Shown: one piece after another, positions 37,152 to 53,775 of the stretch
Layout: the number at the start of each line of letters is the position of its first letter
Position numbering within the stretch: the first letter of the stretch is position 1
Source: Himantopus leucocephalus
Taxonomy: Eukaryota; Chordata; Aves; Charadriiformes; Recurvirostridae
Length of the DNA: 64,000 nt
NCBI GenBank assembly: GCA_003993805.1
Contig: RSEF01000031.1
Location: 26,748,058 to 26,812,057, forward strand
Direction: 5' to 3'
Notes under the pieces: model-generated
What the model saw: only the letters and a program-made list of their open reading frames with translations
What the model was told of the DNA's origin: nothing
Databases searched by the model: none
Program-made: the position numbers and the translations under genes

Positions 37152-37370
37152 GTGCTACTTTGGAATACATCCCTCATGGCCAACTTGCAAACACCCACTT
37201 AACTTCAAATTTGCGAACACTGAAATTGGAGCAGGACATTGTGCCTGCTCAGGAGGAGAGGAAGACCCCCCTGGTGGAAGCTGTTCGGGGAAGGAAGTCC
37301 TTTTCTTCTCAGGACAAAACTCTCGCTCCAATTAACCTGACAGATGACCAGCTTGCCTCTGGCCTCTATG
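37152..37370 (+). CDS. KANK1: KANK1 coding exon 3 (linker, residues 898-971)
   Basis: Acceptor CTCTGGCAG, phase 1 in and phase 1 out, donor gtaata. The exon encodes ATLEYIPHGQLANTHLTSNL at its start and APINLTDDQLASGLY at its end. Only the end is clearly conserved with human (SPVNLTDDQIAAGLY); the first two thirds have diverged, which fits a disordered linker. Exon order and phase make the assignment firm even where the sequence is not conserved. Nothing suggests a catalytic role. Confidence 0.93.
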
Positions 37371-38226
37371 GTAATAACTGGCTCACATTCACCTTTCATC
37401 GTACTGATGGAGTTTGAATATGAAATACAGTTAAAAGGAGGTTTTCCAAGTTCTCAAAATTGTGAAAGCAGGGAAAGATGTGGCTACAGGGAAAGTCACC
37501 CCGTGAGACCCTGTGTCTGCAGATAGTAGTTAGTTTTTAAATAGCAGACTGCTGCACATCAGTGAAATGCCATTTAGTGTCTTCATAAGAAAAATGTGCT
37601 GAGAGAGAAAGGGTTAATAAAATAATTTAATTTTTTTTAAACTTGAAATTGTATTAATGTTTTATGCTGTCTTATGCTTAGAGACTAGCTTAAAAGTTAT
37701 TTCAGCAAACACTAAAATCTAAAGAAACAGCCTTGATTGAGCCTCCCCACTCTGTTGAATAGGTTATTGTTAAATGTGCTGTCTGTAATAATGCGTTAGT
37801 TCTGGCTATGAGCTGCTGTCATCTGACACCAAGAATTAAGATTTTTTTAACAGAGGAGAGTAACCCATTTCAATGTTAGGAGTCTTTCACAAATAGCAAA
37901 GGAAAAAAAAAGTGTCTTTTCTTCAAGTTTTCTAAAACATCCTAAAGATTAGCAGCATGTTGGAAGATGGGAAAGTTAGGCTAAAATAGTTTTTTGTTTC
38001 CAGAGCTGTTTTGGAAATCTTCTTCTATATTTCCAATGTGCATCTCATGCCATGACTGTACGTATAAAAAGATTAGAAAGCCCAGCTTCAGTTGGTAAAT
38101 TAAATTGAAAGCTGCTTGTTTTGAAAAATTGAAAAGCTGTTTGTTTTGAAAAATTTGACTTCTGCTGCAGTCAAAGCTGGCTACAGATTTGTACTGATAT
38201 GTGTGCTTTTTCTCCCTTTTCAATAG
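37371..38226. other. KANK1 intron 3
   Basis: Short AT-rich intron. A local tandem duplication of about 25 bases (GAAAGCTGCTTGTTTTGAAA and a near copy) lies at about 38107-38156. No gene is present. Confidence 0.8.
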
Positions 38227-38335
38227 TATGTACTAATAATGAAAACACACTCAAATCTATCATGAAGAAAAGGGATGGGAAAAAGGATTTGAGCAACACC
38301 AAGAAGAACCTGCAGTTTGTCGGCATTAATGGCGG
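38227..38335 (+). CDS. KANK1: KANK1 coding exon 4 (residues 971-1007)
   Basis: The exon starts after CAATAG, completes a Val codon, and encodes [18 protein letters not shown] followed by [11 protein letters not shown]. Human has [18 protein letters not shown] and [11 protein letters not shown], a near-identical match. It ends GGCGG|gtaag in phase 2. It forms the conserved stretch just before the acidic tract that precedes the ankyrin domain. A CR1 insertion begins only about 100 bases downstream, in the following intron, without touching the donor. Confidence 0.97.
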
Positions 38336-38435
38336 GTAAGAGACCTGTCTACAAAAAATCTGTCATTGTAACACTTTCACTGTGGGAAGGAAAGGAGGAA
38401 CCCAGGAGCTTGTGCATAGCTTTGGCCTGTCGTAA

Positions 38436-38913
38436 AATCATAGAATGGTTAGAGTTGGAAGGGATCTTAAAGATCATTTAGTTCCAACCCCCCTACCATG
38501 GGAAGGGACACCTTCCAATAGACCAGGTTGCTCAAAGCCCCATCCAGCCTGGCCTTGAACACCTCCAGGGATGGGGCATCCACACCTTCCCTGGGCAACA
38601 TCTTCCAGTGCCTCTCCACCCTCACAGTAAAGAATTTTTTCCTAATATCTAATGTAAATCTACCCTCTTTCAGTTTAAAACTGTTACCCTCCCATCCTAT
38701 CACTACACTCCCTGACAAAAACTGCCTCTCCAGCTTTCCTGTGAGGCCCCCTTTAGGTGCTGGAAGGCTGCTATAAGGTCTCCCCGGAGCCTCCAGGCTG
38801 AACGACCCAAACTGTCTCAGCCTGTCTTCATAGGACAGGTGCTCCAGCTCTTTGATCATCTTCGTGGCCCTCCTCTGGACCTGCTCCACCAGGTCCATGT
38901 CCTTCTTACGTTG
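38436..38913 (-). mobile_element. CR1 LINE, 5'-truncated copy with partly open ORF2 end, minus strand
   Basis: The + strand shows the CR1 3' end in reverse complement (AATCATAGAATGG), and the copy extends about 480 bases. On the minus strand an open frame at 38467-38898 reads [20 protein letters not shown] at its start and [20 protein letters not shown] further on, the C-terminal part of the CR1 reverse-transcriptase polyprotein. It lacks the catalytic part and cannot be active. The middle of the frame differs from usual CR1, probably through small deletions. It sits in KANK1 intron 4, antisense to the gene. Confidence 0.93.
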
Positions 38914-39042
38914 TCCATGCTGTCCTTCAGGCTGAGGTGCCTCTGCTGAGTTTAAGGGTCAGAGGAAACAATGAAACAGCTGAGCTCATCTTAATCCTCT
39001 GTGGCCTCTGTGAACCTTTTGTGCTTGCAAGTCATACGTGGC

Positions 39043-39583
39043 TGTCCTGGTTTGAGATAGAACAAAACCAATTTTCTTTTCAGTAATTTTACTTTTCAGT
39101 GAAGTCTCTTCTAACTGAATATGCTCTCTGAAATTAACGGCACATTTTTCAGACTGTGTCTGCTTCCAGAGTGAGAAGGCCTGATGTTTATAGTTAATAC
39201 TAAGGAATGGTATGCAGANNNNNNNNNNNNNNNNNNNNNNNNNNNNNNNNNNNNNNNNNNNNNNNNNNNNNNNNNNNNNNNNNNNNNNNNNNNNNNNNNN
39301 NNNNNNNNNNNNNNNNNNTCCAGTCTGGGACTTTCCCAGTGCCTGCTGGTGACATGGTCATCACCCTGGGAGCTCAATATTGGTTTTGCATATATTGTAT
39401 AGGTTTCATTATTTTCTTATTTATCTTTTCTTTTTATAGTTAATAGTTTTAGTTTCATATCTCATTAAAGTAGTTTAGTTTCTTTTCAACCCATAAGTCT
39501 CTCCCTTATTCTCTGTCTCAGAGAGAGGTTAAAAGAGAGCATCTGTCATTCGTTTAGTGGCCAGCCCCACCTAAACCATGACA
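39043..39583 (+). mobile_element. Avian endogenous-retrovirus LTR containing a 100-N gap
   Basis: The left end TGTCCTGGTTTGAG and right end CTAAACCATGACA are the familiar TG...CA boundaries of a widespread bird LTR group. An AT-rich segment with an ATTAAA signal (near 39465) and a TCTCTCCC tract occupy the right half. Bases 39219-39318 are N, a placeholder for unknown length, so this may be a solo LTR or two LTRs with an internal region lost in the gap. I could not find a clear target-site duplication (flanks GTGGC and ATAGC). The plus orientation is inferred from the ends and the signal. No coding part is visible. Confidence 0.8.
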
Positions 39584-40583
39584 ATAGCATCAGTCTCAAG
39601 TACCTGTAGATTAGATTGCTGCCAAATTTAACACAGGAAGATGAAACAAACTCAAAGAGCCATGGGAAAGTCTCTCAGGCAGTATTTCAGTAAGGAAAAC
39701 TTTAATACTTATTTGGCAGCTGACAAGAGCAGCATTGGGCTATTGAACAATTCAGCAAGAGATAGCATTGCCTAAGAATTAACTTTCCTGGCTTTGAACT
39801 AGAAAATACAGAAACTTTGCTACACAAATACAGAAGACAGTATGGAAAACTATCTTCTAAAATATTACTTACCCTTGCAGAATGTTGCAAGCAACTTTAA
39901 AATGGTTTCACCAGATTGTTCTTCTATAGCTTTTCTAGCCCTTTCCTCAGATTAGTTTTTCTTTAGTACAAATGCCTTGTGCAGTATATAATCTAAATAT
40001 CGCAATTACTTCATTTCATACATATTAGCTAAAAGTATTATTACTTGTAGTGGGGGAATGTTATCACAGGTAACATTAGAATAGGCTTAGTACATTAATT
40101 CGTCAGCTGTTGAGGTTGGTGAGATAAGACATTTCATTGGAATCAGCATTATAATTGTCCAGATCACTTATATTTCACCTAAAATGTAAAATGTTTTGCA
40201 TTGTCACAGGAAAAAGTGTTAAAACTGTGGCTGTTGTCTTTAGGTAGGTTTGTTAGCTTCCCTGCTTGTATCTGCCTAGTAAGGCAACAACACAATTTAC
40301 TCTGAACAAAGTAATTTCATTTTAGGGCTAAGGCAAGGTCTGACAGAGCGTTAAGACTTCTGTTTAAAAAAAGGTGTTGTTTTGTTATACACTGTACGCA
40401 TAATAATCACAGCGTCAGTTGGCAGTGATGCTGAGCTCGGTGAGTAGAAGAGGTCTCTGAGTAGAAAACAGGAGGACTAAGCCTTTGCAAGACATTTTCC
40501 AACTTACACCAGCGCAGGTGGGTACGGACTGCTGCTGAATGGCGCTGATCAAGCACCCCTGCCCCTGCTTATTCTCCCCCCAG
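39584..40583. other. KANK1 intron 4, right part
   Basis: AT-rich intronic sequence between the LTR and exon 5. It ends with a C- and T-rich stretch (ATTCTCCCCCCAG) that forms the acceptor. No further element is recognised. Confidence 0.8.
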
Positions 40584-40793
40584 GTACGAGACAACGTCCA
40601 GTGATGAGTCCAGCTCCGAGGAGAGCTCCTCCTCGGATTCGGAGGAAGAGTGCGAGAGCCACGAGTACCCCCACGGCCGGCACACGGAGGAGGGGCAGCC
40701 CGTGCCCTGTGCCCCAGAGGTCTGCGCTGTGGGGGCAGAGAAGGACAGCCTCCCCCCGGAGTGTGAGGCCGAGGAGGTGGAAATCAGAGAAAG
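40584..40793 (+). CDS. KANK1: KANK1 coding exon 5: acidic serine-rich tract (residues 1007-1077)
   Basis: It encodes YETTSSDESSSEESSSSDSE near its start and EVEIRE at its end, corresponding to human [20 protein letters not shown] and KVEIRE. The middle (GRHTEEGQPVPCAPEV) is not conserved with human, which has a longer glutamate run. Phase 2 in and phase 2 out; donor AAG|gtaggc. The Ser/Glu/Asp-rich tract is likely disordered and a casein-kinase-type phosphorylation target; that is inference from composition. It lies directly before the ankyrin domain. The exon is GC-rich compared with its flanks. Confidence 0.95.
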
Positions 40794-42837
40794 GTAGGCT
40801 GCTCACCCTCTCCCCAGCACCTCTGAGGGGGTCACTGCCACCTTGTTGCGTGGGGTGAGCTGCAGGCTGTGCCTGTGCTGGTGGAGAAAGTGCCAGCCCC
40901 TATCGCTGCTCAACTGCTGCCTGCTTCCCCCTTCCTCGAGTGGGTAACCAGAGGTGGTTCCATGGCAAAACAATTGTGTGTGATCACAGAGAAGGTGTTG
41001 GACGGTGTCCTTTCCAGCAGCTGACCCCAAGCAGCTTTAAATGGTCTGCTTATAGTGAGACCCAGGTGGCTCCCCTCCACTGGCAGAGGCTCTCCCAGGT
41101 CACAATCGGCACTCGTTTGGGAGCAGGCAATGGTTTGTTAACAACCTGGTCTGTAAAACAGTAAGTAAGCAAGCAAATGATTCCTGAACGACGCACACCA
41201 GGTCAGCAGCCTGCTGGGAACTCATCTTGCATGTGCACCTTCCACAGCATCTCAGCTGGGACTGGTACTGCTCGGTAAGAGAATGGGGTCCAGCAGCAAG
41301 GAAGTCACCCAGCCCTGAGATCATATCCTTCGTATGAGGTCATATACTATGATATAGTTTAAGGCTGTTGTCACCCACTTGTTCAGCATTTCATGTCCAT
41401 TTCAAATTGCTGGTAATGAGCTATGTAAGGTAACGTTTTGCAGGCAAGGCTTTTTTTTTATTTTTTTGGCACATGGAAAGCAGTAGTGTGGTGAGTCTTT
41501 ACTGATTCTTGGTTAGTGAATGGACAAAAGCAAGTAAAAAATAGACAGTGAAGGGGTATTTTATAGCTACAGGGTTTGCCAGACTTCTGCAAGTGTGTTA
41601 GCTTAGAAAATTATGTAAGTGGAGTAATAACAGTAAAAGAGCTAAGAGAAAACTGATATGTCATGTTTCACTGGAGATATAGCTTAGCATCAAACTTATC
41701 TGTAATTATCAACTGCTAATTAAAAGAGATGCAGAAATTCATAATTAAGAGCTATTTGCAGGCCTTGGAGCTGTGAGTTTTGAAGTGCCCTGAGCTTGCT
41801 TTATACAGTAGTGCAGGATGGCCTGTTATTTTACAGGTGGAATAAAAAGATGGGTAGTTTCTCAAAGGAGCTCACTTAATTTGTATTTACCTTAGCCAGG
41901 GGTGATGGTGAAGGGGCAGGGGGGGGCGGTCAGGACAGCGTAGATAGCCACGTGTGCCCTGGCAATGCCCTTTGAGGGGAAGGGGCAGGGCACGTGGCCA
42001 CGTGGGACTGAGCATGGTCCATGCAATGGTGGAGCATTTAATTGCTCTGGAAGCACCAGCAGCTGGCTTGTAACCCTGAAGGGCTAAAATGCCCACCTTA
42101 CACACAAGTGTGTTAGCCTCTCTGCTTTTTGGAAGAATTTTCCTGTAAAATTTCCATTATCCTCTGTGGCAGGTTGTAGGCAGAGGTGGATGGCAGCGTG
42201 GCATGCCACGTGGCACGGGCATGAGCCTTCTTATTTGCAGCTGTTCCCTGAGATTTGAAATTTGTGATGGAAAGGGGGCAGAAGTGAAAACATGAAGGGG
42301 CACTGGAGAAGGAAAGTAAATTTCCAGAGTGGACACTATGAGAAAGTCTGGTTCTGGTGAACAGGATAAAATGGGAGCCAGCAGGGAGGCACCGCCTGTG
42401 CCCTTTCCCACTGGTTAATTCTGTTTCCGTCACAACTATCGGCATTTCCTCTTGTTAATCAAGTAATCAAAGCACAGAGTATGTAATACATGCTCTGCAG
42501 TCATACAGCAGTAGGTGAGAATTTCCACTAGAAAGGCTGCCAAGTCTAAAGCACAGAAGTGATGCATCGCCTGTTCTCTGTTCCCACTGCTCCTCCTGTG
42601 TACATCTGGGAAACACATTTTTCCTGCTTGCGGAGCTCCATGGCCCCACCAGCGGCTCCGCTTGCCGTAGAGGGAGTCCCTGCGGAGAAGAGCTGCCAGC
42701 GCGCCTTCTGCGTTGCAGCAACTGATGGCTTGCCTGGAAACATTCACTCCCACACAACTTTCAGAAAGGTAAATGTTTCTGTGTGAAACATTGAGAGGAA
42801 AATTTAAATGTGCCATGTATTCTGCTGTCTCCCTCAG
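40794..42837. other. KANK1 intron 5
   Basis: Two-kilobase intron. A block at about 41680-41760 is rich in TAATTA-type sites (TGTAATTATCAACTGCTAAT), possibly regulatory. No gene is present; several overlapping frames on both strands around 42440-42816 look like chance. Confidence 0.7.
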
Positions 42838-42925
42838 ATACGAACTAAGTGAAAAGATGCTTTCTGCCTGTCACCTGCTGAAAAACAACATTGATGACCC
42901 CAAGGCATTGACCAACAAAGATGTG
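42838..42925 (+). CDS. KANK1: KANK1 coding exon 6 (residues 1077-1106)
   Basis: After CCCTCAG the exon completes an Arg codon and encodes [20 protein letters not shown] then PKALTNKDV, against human [20 protein letters not shown] and PKALTSKDM. It ends in phase 0 before gtaagc. This helical segment leads into the ankyrin domain. The open frame continues into the intron after the donor, but that part has no counterpart in human KANK1. Confidence 0.96.
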
Positions 42926-44959
42926 GTAAGCAATACAGGGAAAATTCTCTCTGAGGTGCAACAGAAAAACTTAATAGAGAGGGATACCTTCTGGTTTTGC
43001 AGGACCAGCACTGCAGTGGCTAGGCAGAAGAGGAGAGATCTTTCCTGTAAGAGTCACAAAGTGCTTTTTCTATCAGGAGACTTTTGTCCAGAGAATGTGC
43101 TTGTGCTTTGTGTGCTGGGGTGTTGTCTTCCCAAGGCACAGACATAAAAATAGTAACATGAAAGCACAGTTTCAACACATCCATGCATTCCTGTGTTATT
43201 TTTGTAAGTGTTGCTTTAGAGCTGCTGTGGACGGCTCTCAGGCCTCGCGTTAAGAGACTAGATGGGGTGAGGACCCTGTCTCTGCCCATGACAAAAGCAC
43301 AGAGTCTGTTCTAAAACTGAACGTGCTCTGCCTCCTTCTAAGCACAGGGGTACTGTTTCTGTCTTGCTTACTGTGCTGGTAGCATTTATCAGTGCGGCAG
43401 GGAATAAGGAGGATTCATTGTTAATTGTCTCAAGAAAGAAGGTTGTATTTGCTTCATCTATTAATTGCCTATATGCCTCATATAGGAATTGCCTGTGCTA
43501 CTTTCTGAGGGCAGTCTGAGCAAAGTAACACTGCTTAGTGATATGAAATTCAATTTTGCGTTTGTTACACTTGTGTGGTGATGTAAAAGGCAACAATCCA
43601 GTGCCAGTCTCCTCTACCACAGAGCATCTGCAGCTTCTTAAAGACAATAATATTGTCTGTAAGGCACAGACACAAATACTGTCTTGTGTGCAGTTCTGGC
43701 ATTTGTGATCCAGGGAATGTTTTGGAAGGTTGTTTAATACAGTTGTGACAGCTAGTTTTTAATCTTGTGTGAATCCTTTGGGAGTAGTTTAGGCATTCAG
43801 ACAGCTCATGCTTCAGGCCCAGTCGGAGCTGAAAGTGTCAAAAATGGCATAACCAGGTGATAAACTTTGCCTTGGAACTGTAATTAGAATTTACATGTTT
43901 CTCTCCTGTGCTTAAAGTGTTTGCCAGCACAAGTGGTGCTTTGTATCTGGAAACTGCAGACTAATGAGCTCTTGTTCTCTGTCTGTCTGCTGATAAAGAA
44001 GTCTTGTCCAAAAAGGGTAAACTTCAGCACAGCTAGGAATCCATCTAAATTATCCCAACCTCTTCCAGCATACTCGGATCTTGTAGCTGCTGTTAATGCC
44101 AGAAAGAGCTGCGGACTGCTCCTTTTGGGATGTGATGGGTTACTTGAATGAAAAAAGTGGACCATTTACTTAATAACGTATGTGACACTGTGACTGTAAA
44201 AATAATTTCTTAGCGGTATTTTGCCCTCAGTAGTGCCTAAAATAAAAAAAAAAATTGTGTCACTTATGACCACTTTTGTGTTTCAACTCTGTATGTTCAT
44301 GGTACGCATGTTCTCTTAATTCAAATGGTTGGACCTTGTAAGTTTTTATTATAGTAGTACTGATGTAGAATATTCTGAATATGTGGTACACATAAATATG
44401 TAGTACTGACATGTATAGAATATTGTGCCTTTACCAGACACGGACCCCCTCTAGAACAACTAGTACAGGTGCCCTGTGTTTTCCCTAGAGGTTAGAGAAG
44501 CGTGCTGAGTGTCTTCTCTGCAAAATTGTCCTTGAACTTACTGGCCACCTTGCAGGTCAGGGTTTATGAGAAGAGAAGAAGGACATGGTGGTCCTTCCAG
44601 GTTAGAGAAATTGTCTCAGAAATTCAGAGCTGGCGGTAACAGCAGGAACCCCCTTGGCTTACAGCTGGATCTGCTAGCTGTTGTTATCAATAGACAGTTA
44701 TTTGACCTAAGAGGCTCCTACCCCTCCACCCTCGGTCCATACCAATGGGAAAGTTGATCCTGAATAGCTAACCTGCATCTTCTCATTGCAGCTAAAATCT
44801 CTTACTACTACAGCCACCCATCCTGCAGGTGAAGAACAGGTTCTTCCTTTGCTCACTGCAATAGCATTTTGCACTTCTAAACTGTTAAGGCATTCCTTTC
44901 CCCAGCTGTTCTTTCAGCAGAGAATCCCCAGTCCTTCCTCTCTGTCCCATAGGTCAGAT
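42926..44959. other. KANK1 intron 6, left part
   Basis: Intronic sequence. A local imperfect duplication of about 50 bases (TAGTACTGA ... AGAATATT, twice) occurs at about 44354-44429. No gene is recognised. Confidence 0.7.
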
Positions 44960-45330
44960 TTCCTTGAGTTCTAATTGTTCTTGCTGCTCCCCTTGAAACC
45001 GTTTGATCTGGATCTTTTGTGTCATTCCGTGATTGGAGCAGACAAGGTAGTCCACGTGTTGCCTTAACAGTGCTAGACGGAGAGAAGAGACTGCATCACA
45101 TGCCGTGCAAGCTATAAATCTGTTTATTCGCCCCAAAACAGTATTTGCCTTTTTCATTACAGTGTGGTGGTGTTGTCTCAGGTTTAGCTTGCGATCCTCT
45201 GTAATGCCCAGCTCTTCTCATGCAGAACTGCTGTCCAGCCAGTTCTCCGATACTTTGTACTTTTGATAATTCATGCCTTGAGATTGGACCTACTTGATTT
45301 AGTATGCTGTTGTTTTAAGTCCCTGAGAAA
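44960..45330 (-). mobile_element. Old, decayed CR1-clade LINE fragment, minus strand
   Basis: Read on the minus strand, the region from about 45245 down to 44960 gives ENWLDSSSA, a stop, EELGITEDRKLNL, then MKKANTVLGRINRFIA and LALLRQHVDYLV. This follows, in order, the CR1 reverse-transcriptase polyprotein pattern of LDSSSAEKDLGVLVDNKLN, KKANGILGCI and [10 protein letters not shown]. Stops and divergence show an ancient copy, older than the other CR1s here. Its exact ends are uncertain. Confidence 0.75.
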
Positions 45331-52776
<7,446 letters not shown>

Positions 52777-52839
52777 GGCACTCCTAGGCTTAGCAGAAAG
52801 ACATCTCCTGGTCCCACCCACAGAGCCACGTTTGAGTAG
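52777..52839 (+). CDS. KANK1: KANK1 coding exon 11: C-terminus and stop (residues 1328-1347)
   Basis: After ATTCTAG it encodes [20 protein letters not shown] and a TAG stop at 52837-52839. Human ends [20 protein letters not shown]. The short basic, Ser/Pro-rich tail is conserved, and its last residue is acidic in both. With this exon the coding sequence totals 4,044 bases, an exact multiple of three, without internal stops. Confidence 0.97.
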   Translation, partial: [20 protein letters not shown]

Positions 52840-53775
52840 TAGTGCATGAATATCTGTAAAAATCTCTATGCCATCTTTAAGCTGCTAAATGTTACTGTTT
52901 TACTGAGACAGATACTGAATGTAATTGTCTTGTGCCTGAACTCACCAGCAAAGTGAAAGCAGAGATCGAGTGCTAAAGATAGAAAACTGTAAACTTGAAG
53001 CAAGCATATAGTTAAGAAGCGCTCAGCTGAGAACCTTAGCCAGAACTGTTCTTTTGCTCACCTGCTCATCTTTCTGTACGCTGGCATACATCCTGTTTTT
53101 CTTTGCTATAGATTATCCTTTCCTATGTTATGTGCAGCCTCAGACTTCTAAAGCTATCCATGAAGGGGTGTCCCGGTGGCTTGTTTTTTATCATTCTAAA
53201 ACATACTTATATTTACTGTGCATAGACTTTATCACAGTAACCTTTTCATAAATTTCATTCCAACATGATTTTGATGTTTTTAATTACTTTGAAATTCTGA
53301 AGTTGCGGTTGCTTATATAGTCAGCTCCGTGGATCTTGAGCTGGTGGGTGAGTGGGTAGGTATTGGGGATAGAGTCTCTTGTCAGGTCTGACGTTCACTA
53401 AATAAGTTGTTGCTAATTGGGGATAATGTATAACTTTTTATATGAAAGATACTAGTATCTATAAAATTAACTCGCACAGTATTTTCAACATTTTATATTC
53501 CTTAATAATTAAAAACTACATGAAGAATTACATGTCCTGTTACCATATTTTTATTAACTGTGTCAGTCTATAAGCTCCATACATGTTTATTGGAGAGTAA
53601 AATTAGAGGTACCAGCTGTATATTCCCCTTGAGTGGAATTGAGCGTAGTTCTCGGTGCATATTTATGGAATGCTATTACCTTGTCACATTCACTTTAGTC
53701 ATGTGTATTGAAATGTTTGAAGTGCCTTAGACTCTTGCCATATTTTCAGAATAAAATTTCATTATGCTGTTTTAC
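52840..53775 (+). other. KANK1: KANK1 3' UTR
   Basis: AT-rich sequence of about 930 bases between the stop codon and the polyadenylation site. It has AT-rich stretches and one perfect 8-mer TGAATGTA at 52916-52923, the site type for the miR-181 seed. The end is set by the AATAAA at 53750-53755. Longer or shorter 3' ends cannot be excluded. Confidence 0.8.
53750..53755 (+). terminator. KANK1: Polyadenylation signal AATAAA
   Basis: A canonical AATAAA within CAGAATAAAATTTC, about 910 bases after the stop. It is followed within 40 bases by T- and GT-rich sequence (TGTTTTACGTGTGATTTGTC). Cleavage is expected about 15-25 bases downstream. Confidence 0.85.
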
